Source of the DNA: Dermatemys mawii
Lineage: Eukaryota > Chordata > Testudines > Dermatemydidae
Direction: 5' to 3'
Assembly (NCBI GenBank): GCA_007922305.1
Contig: ML677341.1
Coordinates: forward strand, 67,226,409-67,290,408
Length of the DNA stretch: 64,000 nt
The position numbers and the translations under genes were made by a program. Shown here piece after piece: positions 11,010 to 21,139 of this stretch; the first letter of the stretch is position 1, and the number at the start of each line of letters is the position of its first letter. Below the pieces are notes generated by a model. It made no database searches, had not been told where the DNA came from, and worked only from the letters and a program-made list of their open reading frames with translations.

Positions 11010-12400
11010 TAACTCTTCTGCCAGGAGAAGCCAGCAGCAACAAGGGCTGAGTTTGGTATCTAGGGGTTCCTTTTCAACAATACAACACAAAACTGGCTCG
11101 AGCCCCGACCCAGTAACCTTGGACAATTACACACCACCGAATACTTCCCCACTCACAAGCACAGAGTCTGAGTGTAGCAAAAAATTTTAATAAAAGGAGG
11201 GAAGTATCTCAGCATTAATTTTGGAAAACACCGCAAGTAGGACTCATAAACACAAACCATGAGCAAAAGACCCACTCCCAAGTAAGTTGGGCATTGTCCT
11301 TTTACCCCTCGGGGTCTTAAGTCCCAGCAACCGAAAAGTCCCTTTAACATGCCCATCCCTTCCCTGTACTCCACTCACAGTTGCTGTCCTTTGCCAGTTC
11401 AGCCCCAGAGCACAGAGGTTCATCTGCAGAGTTCACCTCCCACCCTGTATGGAAGGTCAGGGTGGGGAGGGTAAGGAGATACCTTACATGCTGCACTGCT
11501 TGGACACTTGGTCGTCGCCCCAATGGGCTGATTGCCACGCCTCTGCAGGGCTCTGCTCTGGCCCTCTCCACCAGCTTCTCTGCTGGCTGTTTGCCACGCC
11601 TCTCCGCCAGTTGTCCTGCTGGTCGTACCGCTCCGCCAGCTGCCTGGTAGGCACTTGCCACACCTCTCTGCCAGCTGCCTGCTTGCCAAGATGTCTTCAG
11701 GGCCCCCCTACACTTAACATAGCTCTCAGAGATTTCAGCTCTCAGTGATTTCAGCTGTTACTGGGGGAGCCTCACTGCTGGTGCACACTAGGCAGTCTCT
11801 TGCAATAGAGACACTCTCCCAAAGTAGGTCTAATACTTGCACCTAGGTATCAGTGACTTCAGCTCTGCAGCCTGTAACAAGACTCTCAATTGAGTCTAAA
11901 TTAGCTCTTTTATTATACCATGGAGAGAGGAAGGGTCAAATGGTATCTAGGACCCTTAAACAGCACTCACACCACTGAGTACCTGTCCCTACCCTCTCTC
12001 AACTCATTGGACTTTGGAACCCACGTTCCCTGCCTAGTGAGTGCTGTTCAGTTGAGGGTGAGACCCTCCACTGGGGTATGCCAAGTACAGTTCTGCTGCC
12101 CTCGGTTCACACAACAAGGATAGCAACCCTTTGTTACTCCTGCTCCGATAACAAGGAAACTGGGGATCCAACTCCAGTCACAAGTGATCATTTGGGCAAG
12201 CAGTCCTATCAAGCTAAGCACCTAGGCAGGGTGGGTGTGTCCATGCAAACGAGATAAGCTTCTGAAGTCTTTTTTTCCCACAGCTCACCACTAGATGTCA
12301 GGGAAGAGTTCATCGAGACTCTGCTTACATATGAAGTGTGTATGGCTACAACTTCTGTAATAACTCTCAGATATGCTTTTGAGCATGCGCCCACACAACT
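11010..12400 (-). mobile_element. Probable LTR or LTR-like repeat block
   Basis: About 1.4 kb of non-coding sequence with a changed composition, including a stretch around 11530-11690 that repeats GCCACGCCTCT...CCGCCAGC several times. I associate the segment near 12200-12350 (ending with ATCGAGACTCTGCTTAC) with a turtle LTR in reverse orientation. No gag or pol coding remains, and the ends are approximate. The open reading frames in it are by-products of the repeat. Confidence 0.4.
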
Positions 12401-12788
12401 GTATCATAATGAAATAATCCCAAGACAGCAGCTCCTTTCAAAGAATTTCACTCTAAAAACAGCAGTGAAAACCAGGGTATTGCTACTTGAAACATACTTA
12501 CCAGACTGTGGCATGCTTTCAGATTTGTGGATCTTCGGATGACAAGACTAGCTCTGTTACGGGGAAACATGCCATCTTCTTCATGTTTGAGGCTATAATT
12601 TCACTCAAATGAAATTCCCCAAATTCCCCAATTTCACTTCTATTCTTTCTCCAAGGAGCTGGCCAGATGCCAATTTCCTTACCTACAGCATTTGGTTAAC
12701 CTGTCTTTCCCCACTCTTTTTATGCCAGAATGCCTAATACTTCCTGAGATGGTTGTGCTGCTGATAGTAAGCAGAAGACATCCTTAGC

Positions 12789-12856
12789 AAAGGCATGATC
12801 CAAAGTCCATTGAAGTCAATGGAAAGATTCCCTTTGACTTCCATGACTTTGGAGCA
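12789..12856. repeat. Short palindromic repeat
   Basis: Inverted arms TCCAAAGTCCATTGAAGTCA and TGACTTCCATGACTTTGGAG face each other across a few bases. It belongs to the same class as 15046-15117. Confidence 0.45.
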
Positions 12857-13729
12857 AACCTCTAGTGACTAATGCACTGTTTTCAGATTAAATTTGGTGA
12901 CAAGATAGTTAAAATAATGGTGGCCAACATCTTCTTTACTTTAACCTTCAGTTAACATTCAAAGAGTCCAGTTAGACTTGCAGATCCAGGTGACACCTGT
13001 TTTGAGTGTGTCCATGTTCTACTCCACTCTAGGCAAGGCAGATAGATGCTTTTATATGATAACCCACACACTGAGAAATCTTAAATCCATATAAGTCCAT
13101 TTGTAACACAGCAAAAGATCCCAAAGCCTTTCACAAACTACACACATGCAGCCACGTCTGGGATGGAGGATGGCAACCAACTGGTGCACAGTCTGCTTCA
13201 GAATAATGTGAAAAGTCTGATTCTTACAACAAGTACTGTAGGAACTGTAAAGTCTATACAGAGCCAGCATCTAGCTTATCTCTCTGACTTAGGGTTTTAT
13301 ATTGTCACCCATCACTGTAGTATCCGGGAGCCTTCCATGTAATAACAAAGCAAAATCCTTAGCAAACTTCCTGGAGTCCCTGTCTCTTCTGTCTTCTGGG
13401 GGTAGGTTAAACTTTGCTTGGGGGAGATTTTATTTGGCTGGATTGTATTAATTTCCTCTTTTTTAGTAAGGGTTTAGGTGGAAGGTGGGGAAGTGACTTT
13501 AGTTTTTAAGGTTTCATCTGAAAGAGGCAAAATAATGTACTGCAGATAGGTCATTTATCTTCTTTGGAAAGATGAGGGTCTGAATTGACCCTGCCTGGCT
13601 TTCAGCTACGGCCCCAGGAAGTTAAAGTAGTTCAAACCTGATGCTTAAATCACTAAGACATCCCCTATTAGAACATTGCTTTGGTTCAGTTTGCTTTGAT
13701 TTTGGGGAATACCATTTGACTAGGGTTAT

Positions 13730-14000
13730 ACACATAAATTATACTGGAAGTTGAAGCTAGACATTCAGATTGGAAACAAGGTGTAAATTTTTGACAGTGA
13801 GAGTAATGAACCACTGATGGAACAATTTACCACAGGTCAGGGTGGATTCTCCATCACCGACAATTTTAAAATTAAGATTGGATGTTTTTCTAAAAGATCT
13901 GCTGTAGGAATTATTTTGGGGAATTTCTATGGCCTGTGTTATAGAGGAGGTCAGACAAGATGATTACAATGGTTCCTTTTGGCCTTGGAAACTATGCATA
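13730..14000 (+). mobile_element. CR1 LINE, 3' end fragment
   Basis: The segment near 13950-13998 (GAGGTCAGACAAGATGATTA, then GGTTCCTTTTGGCCTTGGAA) is the typical 3' end of a sauropsid CR1. Upstream sequence fits the end of CR1 ORF2 (the TGGAACAATTTACC region). It stops 86 bp short of NTN4 exon 3 and is 5'-truncated. Confidence 0.7.
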
Positions 14001-14085
14001 TTATGTACAAAATGAAGCAAACGAAAAGCAACTCTACTGTATTTCTTGTCTATCTTAGGGTAAAGCTTACACAGGTCATACATAC

Positions 14086-14364
14086 CACATGGAAGACTCC
14101 TGCTGTCTTGACAGGTACAAATCCAGCAACAGGTACACAGTGATCAGCGTGGCCATTACAAAAGCAGCTTCCCTTTATAATAAAGTCATAGACTGCATAG
14201 TGTCTGAACTGCTGAGGCTTTGCATTCAGGTCATTGCCCTGACAGGGACAGGCCTGTCGCTTAAGCAGCAGCACTCGAAGATTGGTGATCTTCAGCTGCA
14301 CCTGAGCTTCAGCGCTGTACGGATCCTCAGCTGAATAAGGTGGTGACAGAGCTCGGTATATAAC
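14086..14364 (-). CDS. NTN4: Netrin-4 exon 3 (end of laminin N-terminal domain, start of first LE repeat)
   Basis: This exon encodes residues 196-288 of netrin-4 in phase 0 at both ends (279 bases, 93 codons). It begins VIYRALSPPYSAEDPYSAEA and continues through QLKITNLRVLLLKRQACPC (Cys234 and Cys236) and HYAVYDFIIKGSCFCNGHAD (Cys262, Cys264, then Cys271), where the first laminin-type EGF-like repeat starts, and ends GVFHV. The acceptor has a good pyrimidine tract ending TTGTTCAG before 14364; the donor is GTATGT at 14085. The order and spacing match human netrin-4, which continues with a cysteine-rich LE segment in the next exon. No following exon could be found between 1 and 14085, so it probably lies outside the window. 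Confidence 0.96.
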
Positions 14365-14768
14365 CTGAACAAAGAAAAGCAGAGACAAATAAATACAGAA
14401 GAACTGGGGATGTGAACTGGAGTCTTCCAAAAGGCTTGCAGTATGTTCTCTGCAAACGCTGCGCCCTCTGAACAGTTTGCCTCTGGTTTGATTTACAGGA
14501 CTGTCTGTGACATCTGGAATTGATACGACAGTAAGATGTGATGAGGTTTTTAGAGCTTGATCACACCTGGGGAAGGGTCACCCTCTGTTATGTTATGGAA
14601 CAGCCGTCCCCCATGGTGCATGAAGGAAAGTAATGAGTTGAGTAATGAGATTCCCAGTGTGCTCAGTCCTATCTACAAGGTAGTAGAGCAGCAAAGTAAA
14701 TTTTATCCAGAGGAGAAGCATTCTTGTTCATCTTTTAAAAAGTCAAAGCCTGATCCTGAAAACACTTA

Positions 14769-15042
14769 GGGAATGTCTACACTGCAATTAAAAATCCACA
14801 GCTGGCCTGTACCAGCTGACTTGGGTTCGTGAGGCCCAGGCTAAGGGGGTATTTAACTGAGTTGTAGATAGTCAGATGTGGGCTGCAGCCCAGGCATGGG
14901 GACCCCACAAGGGGGAGGGTCCCAGAACTTGAGCCCAAACATCTACATTGCAATTAAACAACCCCATGAATCCAAGACCCGCGAGCCCAATTCAGCTAAC
15001 ACTGGCCAGCTGCCGGTATTTAATTGCAGCGTAAAGCACCCC
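14769..15042. mobile_element. TTA-flanked MITE (Harbinger-like)
   Basis: A 274-bp element between TTA at 14766-14768 and TTA at 15043-15045. The left end is GGGAATGTCTACACTGCAAT and the right end, read in reverse, is GGGGTGCTTTACGCTGCAAT. A TTA target duplication with GGG termini fits PIF/Harbinger MITEs. Confidence 0.65.
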
Positions 15043-15045
15043 TTA

Positions 15046-15117
15046 GGGTGAAATCTTGGCCTCATTGAAGTCAATGGGAATTTTTCCATTGGCTTTAGTG
15101 GGGCCAGGACTTCACCC
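15046..15117. mobile_element. 72-bp MITE sharing a TTA with its neighbour
   Basis: Terminal repeats are GGGTGAAATCTTGGCC and GGCCAGGACTTCACCC, with inner arms TTGAAGTCAATGG and CCATTGGCTTTAG. TTA lies on both sides (15043-15045, 15118-15120). The left TTA is also the right flank of the element at 14769-15042. Confidence 0.65.
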
Positions 15118-15696
15118 TTACCACTTGGCATCAGTACTTTATGATGAAAAGTATTGAAGTTAATGGGCTTACTCACAACAGGGAGCACTACTTCAAGTAG
15201 TGAGCATTGGATGTAAAAAGATTTTGCCCATTTGCTTATTAATGCCAATTTCCAAAACTGGGTGTATTTTTTTGGCAAATAAAGCAGATATCCAAATATT
15301 TGGTTCATGTCTGACCCACAGTGCTTCCTAGTATGAAAGTGATTAGGTGTAGTGAGTAATGACAACAAGAAGAGAACCCAGAGGATTGAGATAAGAAAGA
15401 AAAATTGGGGGCCTTTTAGGTTTAAGCAAATACTATTAGGCTTTATTTTAACTCAGTAGCACTGAACAGCAAAAAATTGGTTTAACTGGAGAGCACTAAA
15501 TGAACAGAAATAGTTTTCTTTAAGAGGTTTATTTGGAACTTGTTAATGTAGCTGTCTATAGAATGTGATACCAGAAACATCAAGTATGCAATCTTTTTAA
15601 TCTATTAATTGATTATTATTGGTATGATGTCACACTTTATATTAAGGGTACGTTTCTAAATTGCTTATAAAGAGATAGTAAATAATATTTTTAAAT

Positions 15697-15935
15697 ATGA
15701 ATTTAAACACCACCAGTGAGGTAGGCAGAGAATGGGTTCAATTTCCAGCCATGCCACAATTTTCCTGTGTGACTTTTGGGAAATAAGCACAGTTCTCTAA
15801 CCCTCAGTTTCCCCAGCTGTAAAATGGGGTTCATAAAACATACTCCGTCTACCTCACTGGTGGTGTTTAAATTCATGAATGTTTATAAAGCGATTTTAGA
15901 TTCCTGACTGGAGTGGGCTGTAAACATGAAGTATG
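15697..15935 (+). repeat. MIR (CORE-SINE) relic with a perfect 28-bp inverted repeat
   Basis: The part 15728-15935 follows the MIR consensus: GGGTTCAATTTCCAGCCATG, then TGTGTGACTTTTGGGAAATA, then CCCTCAGTTTCCCC and CTGTAAAATGGGG, ending near ATAAAGCGATTTTAG. Bases 15697-15724 are the exact reverse complement of 15849-15876, which is the MIR tail. The left arm is therefore an inverted copy of part of the MIR itself. Confidence 0.8.
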
Positions 15936-17427
15936 CTATTACCCAGTATTGGGGGAATTTGGGGGGAGGAAACAGGAGAAGAGGCAGAATACAAGAAGCA
16001 TGAGGGGAGCAATCTAGCTGAAGCACTTTAGGTGCGTCAGATGCAAAATTGTTCTACCCACAGTCCTTTGCATGTTGCCTCTTACTTGGTCCTCTGTCTC
16101 TTTGTCTTGGGCTCCACTGCTGATGGATAATTGGAGAACCAGCGATCAAGCTATATAGATAATCCCTGCCTTTTTTTAAAAAAACAACCCTACTGTTATG
16201 GAAGGACATTGTTGTTTCAGCTAACCAAGGTTTCACTGTAAATTTAAAGGAATGAGTCGATGCAGGAAATAATAACACAGGCTCCTGGTGCTGCCAACGT
16301 ACCAGACTGCTGGCTTTGTCTCTCCTCACTCTCTTATTCCCAGAGCTCTGCCTGGGCTCCCTTTCTGGCCATGACCTGGCACTTTTCCAGAACTGCCGAA
16401 TTCCAGCCAGAGGAAGCCTTGTCAGGGGATGGAAGGAGATTTAGAGCTCTTTACAATTCTGAGCTGAATGGCAGCAGTGTGCTTTGTGTGCCTTGTCAGC
16501 GTGCCAAATGTGGCAGCAATCAGTGTGCTGGTGACAGCAGTGATTTGGACATCCCGGTCTGATGTTGCACATAAGAAAGCGCATAATACCACAACTCCAG
16601 GCTTTGACAAGTGCAAAGGGAACAATGGTGCCTATGCTGATTCTGCTTCCAGAGCACATTTGTGCCAAGTGGCACCCATCGTCCAATTGGCAGCTTTAAA
16701 GGTAGTCAAGCACCTAATTTCTTTTACCTAACAGACCATAAGAAAGGGACTGGTTTAGGCTGGGAGAGGCAGTGGGAGGACAGGCTGGTGAGTTGTGTTC
16801 ACCATCAGTAAAAGTGTTGAGCCTGGGATGAGGGATACAAATAATTAGTCATGTGCTTCAAAAGGCCTTTGTCTCTCTTTCAGTAACACCCCATCTCTTT
16901 TATACTCCTCCAGAAGAAAAAACTAGATCAGGCAGGTATGAACACAAACCCGAACACATCCCAATGTCAGGACCTGCCCACATCCCCAGGGTTTATTATT
17001 TACCCAAATTTAAAACTGTACAATTTTGACCACAGTAGTATTTTAAGGGCTTCATGAACATGAGATGCCTTTAGATATGGAAAGAAAATTGGCTGGAAAA
17101 CATCCAAGTTCTAGACATTCATTTCCTTTTAGCTGAGGTGATGGAAAAAGCAGACTGAGAATTTTCAGTAAAAACTAACACTTTGGGTTCTTCATGATTA
17201 AAGACCAACACAAATAGCTTCTGAAAGTCTTTTCTGGTTCAGATCAGAGTAGTGAGGGAAACATGAAACAGGGAATAATTCATCCTCGACATAGCTATAG
17301 GCATGGTTCTTTTTTCCCATCATTTTCAATTATTCTTGCCTGTCAAGCCCATTTGAAACCAAGCATGTGGTCAATATTTACAACTGTAGTACTGACAATT
17401 AAAAGGGAAAAAAACCTCTCATTACTA

Positions 17428-17499
17428 GGTGAAATCTTGACTCAACTGAAGTCTATGATAAAACTCCTATTGACTTCAGTGGAGCCAGTATTTCATCCT
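17428..17499. repeat. Short palindromic MITE (relative of 15046-15117)
   Basis: The ends GGTGAAATCTTGACTC and GAGCCAGTATTTCATCC are imperfectly complementary, as are the inner arms ACTGAAGTC and GACTTCAGT. No clear target duplication is seen. Confidence 0.5.
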
Positions 17500-17595
17500 G
17501 GTTCTTAAAAGGTTACAATCATTTCTTTTTATGATTGCTTGAATACAGGAATGCTAAACATGAGCTCCTATCTGTAATTCCCAGTAGACCTTTAA

Positions 17596-17752
17596 GGACC
17601 AGATTCATCAATATACTCTGGCTGCTTTGTGCTGCTTCAGTGATGCAAAACAGCCATAAACTCAGCTTAACTGGCCAGTTACAACAGGTTTATTGATGCT
17701 TTTCATCACTGGAGCAGCACAGACCAGTTGGCGCATACTAGTGAATCTGGCC
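17596..17752. mobile_element. TTAA-flanked MITE with long imperfect inverted repeats
   Basis: A 157-bp element between TTAA at 17592-17595 and 17753-17756. Terminal repeats GGACCAGATTCA and TGAATCTGGCC extend inward imperfectly for about 55 bases (CTGCTTCAGTGATG against CATCACTGGAGCAG). The TTAA flank fits either piggyBac or TTA/TAA-type Harbinger insertion; the termini do not decide. Confidence 0.6.
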
Positions 17753-18181
17753 TTAAAATCATTAACTTAATAAACACCCCCCACTACTAGATTCATTATA
17801 ATAAAATGCAAGCTCTCTCTAACACAAAATAAAACCCAAATTGCCATATAAATAGTAATTCTCTTCTCCATGCTAGCCAATCGAGCTGGAACCTCCAGAC
17901 ACAGTATATTAAGAACAAGAATGCACTTCCTGGCAGGATTTTTCTGTTCAACTGTCAAGCTCATTGATTTATTCCATCACCTCTCAGCAATAACTCTAGC
18001 GTATCCCTTGGTGCACTCCATCCTGTCTCATTAATAACTAATTGTAACACTTTCAGGGCTAGCTGCTCCAGTGTCTCCTTCCTGATCTTTCTGTGTGTAT
18101 CCCCTCAGGTCTTAGGCCTTGGATCTTTACCACTTCTAGGATGGAATCATATGATTCTCCAACTCGCAAAATGGGCCCTGG

Positions 18182-18911
18182 CAGGGCCGGTGCAAGGATA
18201 TTTTGCGCCCTATTCGAGACTTCCACCTTGCGCTCTTGTTTCCCCCAGAGCATTGCTTATTATAAACTTTCAAAATATTTTCAAAAATACACTCTTTTTA
18301 GTCACGTATACTTCCTTCATTCTTTCATATCAAAATCTACTACATTTTATTCTACCTTTAGAATATCCAATTATTGTTATTAATAAAGTTTATAAAATTA
18401 GAATGGCAGATACTCCGTCATACAACAACTGACAATATCAATATGACAAATTTCAACAACCTATACACGCATATTCGCACATTAACATATAAACTCAAAT
18501 CCTTAACATACACTCACAATTGACACAAAGTATTAGCGAAATGATGCAGCACTTGCCAGATCTGAAACAACTCAACAAAAATAGTTAGCCTCAGTCGACA
18601 ACCTCCAAAACCTAGTAAACTTAGCGTTATAAACAGCCTGTCAGAACAGGTCATGGCTGTGTGCAATGAGAAATATGACATCATTGCCACTTTGTACTGT
18701 AGTGAAGCAGTGCGTTTGTGCCCGCAACGCAGAGCTGGCGTAGACTATAGCTGTAATGTATGAGAGAACGACAAGTTAAAATGCACATTCAACAACATTT
18801 CTCTTTTCTTTATTCATCCATTTTCCAGCAACAGTGTAAAAAAAAAAATTTTTGGTCACCACTTTTTGGTGCCCCTATATCTTGGCACCCTAGGTGGTTA
18901 CGCCAGCCCTG
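18182..18911. mobile_element. hAT-type non-autonomous element
   Basis: The ends are CAGGGCCGGTGCAAGG and TTACGCCAGCCCTG. A GGCACCCTAGGTGGTTACGC block sits at the right end and an AT-rich, non-coding interior of about 600 bp lies between. The flanking 8-mers GGCCCTGG and GGCTTCAA share only three leading bases, so a target duplication is not confirmed. Confidence 0.55.
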
Positions 18912-19239
18912 GGCTTCAATATTTGGAGGATTGACTGTGCTTACCCTGCAGGTCTGATTGGGTTCTGGCACCTGAGGTTCTCTCCTTCAAGAGTTTGTGA
19001 CTAAAGGTGAGTATAGCGACAACATAGCCTTCTTAAACCAAAGTCTTGTTTAACTTCAACAGTACAAAGCATTTAGATAAAAGGATTTTAAAACAACAAT
19101 CTACATGCAGGTCTATCTTACCTATATTGCTTCCCATCCCTCAGGATAGCCTAGGCAGATCTAGCTTCTTCAGATGCCCCAGCAATGCCCATAAAGACAG
19201 ACTTACAGCTCCTCAACAACAACTCCTCTAGAGAGGGAG

Positions 19240-19610
19240 TCCCTTTAAAACCCGCTAGGGATCCTTTGTTCTTGTGAGTTTCCAGGTTTTTATCCCCCTA
19301 TTGTTACTCACACTTTCTTGCCAACTGCTTGAAATGGGCCATCCTGATTATCATTACAAAAGGTTTTTTTTCTTCTGCTGGTAATAGTTCATCTTAATTG
19401 TTTAAGCCAATTAAAGTTGGTATGGCAACCTCCACCTTTTCATGTTCTTTCTATCTATCTACTGTATGTTCCACTCTATGCATCTGATGAAGTGGTTTTA
19501 GCCTACGAAAGCTTATGCCCAAATAAATTGGTTAGTCTCTAAGGTGCCATGAGCACTCCTCATTCTTTTTGCAGACACAGACTAACATGACTACTACCCT
19601 GAAAATAATA
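19240..19610 (-). mobile_element. Turtle-type dispersed repeat, single-arm copy with hammerhead-like hairpin
   Basis: The segment 19487-19604 contains TCTGATGAAGTGG, CTACGAAAGCTTATG, TTGGTTAGTCTCTAAGGTGC and AGACTAACATGACTACTACC, which is the same sequence as the foldback elements at 20931 and 54941 but in one arm only. The upstream part (GAAATGGGCCATCCTGATTA; TATGGCAACCTCCACC) I also recall as part of this repeat. Its class (SINE or Penelope-like) is not settled by the sequence. Confidence 0.6.
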
Positions 19611-20399
19611 AAGAGACTCTCCAAAATATAACCTATCATAAAGACATGTCCATTCACAGTATTGCCAAAACTCATGATTGCTTTGCAAGTTCTATGACAT
19701 TAGGTATTTTCATTCAAGCTTTCAGCTCCCTAAGTTGTGACCATCATAACTCTCTTTTTTTTAATGTAAGTTTTCAGCCCTTATGTTTGCAGAGGAAATG
19801 TTACCTGAGTGCTCCTTAAAGGCTCAAAAATGAGATGGCCCCAAGCATACTATTTTTTTTTTAAAAAACTCTTGATTTTTAAACCACTTTTATGATTTTT
19901 GGAGCCTGACCCAGGATTTTTGAACAGCTGGGGTTGGTAATACTGCAGTCACCATGTCTGTAAGTGTGTCTATCTGGGCCTTCCAACAAGAACTGCGATA
20001 ATTAAAACCGAATTAATTGGGTAACCCTCAACCATAAACCCAGGGGGCCTGGATTTCACCCGGATCATGAGTACAGGCACGCACATCTTTTCCTGCCTGC
20101 ATGTCACTCCTGTTGTGGGGCCTGATTTTGAACTCCCTCCAGTGTAAATCTGGAGCATTTCCATAGAAATCAATGAATCTTGTGCATCTGTCAGTTTAAC
20201 ATCTGTGTTTTCTTTGTGCAAGAGATGCATTCCTCCCACATCACATGAAATTCTTCTCTTGGATCATTAGTCTTATAAATGAGATATAAAGCAATGTCGA
20301 TACAGCAGTCTTTTAAAATTGAGACAAGAGATTTTCCATCTTCTTGGAAGCAACCTCTACATACAGTCAAAACCTGTTTTTAAAAAGACCTCATGGTAG

Positions 20400-20880
20400 A
20401 GTTGGTCAGAAAATGCCCCTTTCCCCATGGGAGTATTTTAATGAAAGTGAAAAAAATATTCAAGTTTCAGCAAAAAACTGAAATCCAAAATATTTCATCC
20501 ACAAACTGAAATATTTCAATTTGGAAATGTTGAGGTGCCTCACGGGAGTTGTAGTTCTGGTGCCTCATACTCCCATTCTCCTCTATAGGCCAGGCTCCCA
20601 GGTTGGATTACATCTCCCAGATTACATCTACACTTTCTTAGTGAGGGGAGGCTGTGAATCATAGTAGGTGAAGTCCAGCTGGGGAGCCAAGCCCACAGAG
20701 AAAAGTGGGAGCACCAGGAACATGAACTACAACTCCCATAATGCATTGCAACAGCATTTCAGACTCCAAACATTTTGGTTTTCAGCCAAATGGTTTGGTT
20801 TTCATTCTTTTTTTTTTTTTGACAAAAAATTAAAATTTTCCACAGAAAGCAGATACTTTAGTTTAGTTGGAAACCCAATT
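20400..20880. repeat. Large imperfect inverted-repeat element
   Basis: CGGGAGTTGTAGTT (20543-20556) faces AACTACAACTCCC (20725-20737), and the flanks are also loosely complementary and AT-rich (AAAATATTTCATCC and TTTTGGTTTTCAGCC themes). It behaves like a MITE, but termini and target duplication were not resolved. Confidence 0.4.
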
Positions 20881-20930
20881 TCTCATTGGAGAAAAAGCTT
20901 CAAAGGAAATTCTTCAACCAGCTTTATTTT

Positions 20931-21139
20931 TAAGATTATCAGCCCTGTTAGTCTGTATCCGTAAATAAGACAAGGAAGACTTTGTAGCACCTTAGAGACT
21001 AACTAGTTTATTTCAGCATAAGCTTTCATGGCATCCGATGAAGTGGCATCCGGATGGCATCTGATGAAGTGGGCTAGAGCCCACGAAAGCTTATGCTGAA
21101 ATAAACTGGTTAGTCTCTAAGGTGCTACAAAGTCTTCCT
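20931..21139. mobile_element. Foldback SINE-like element with a 12-bp target duplication
   Basis: Two arms of the same repeat face each other: GGAAGACTTTGTAGCACCTT...TTTATTTCAGCATAAGCTTT on the left and AAAGCTTATGCTGAAATAAA...AAGGTGCTACAAAGTCTTCC on the right. CAGCTTTATTTT occurs exactly on both sides (20919-20930, 21140-21151). The left arm alone carries the extra end CCCTGTTAGTCTGTATCC. A 12-bp duplication points to LINE-type (retro) insertion rather than a DNA transposon. Confidence 0.8.

Larger units (their letters stand above)
1..14085 (-). other. NTN4: NTN4 intron 3 (5' part only; continues beyond base 1)
   Basis: The intron begins with GTATGT at 14085. I looked on the minus strand for the next laminin-type EGF exon (a CxCNGHADTC-like motif) and did not find it, so the intron is at least 14 kb. 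Its identifiable content is repeats: a decayed LINE at 2.05-3.48 kb, LTR-like blocks at 3.6-5.3 and 11.0-12.4 kb, hAT elements at 5.36, 8.38 and 9.02 kb, and MITEs. The stretches 5930-6720, 6945-8370, 9770-10245 and 12860-13720 show nothing specific. Confidence 0.7.

Noticed and set aside
1..14085. NTN4 exon 4 (laminin EGF-like repeats)
   Set aside because: I looked for minus-strand cysteine-rich CxCNGHAD-type coding next to splice sites and found none. I cannot exclude a miss by eye, but no supported candidate exists.
16260..16731. Reading frames of 80-100 codons on both strands near 16.3-16.7 kb
   Set aside because: No domain, no plausible splice sites framing a conserved segment, and competing frames on both strands. 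Treated as random.
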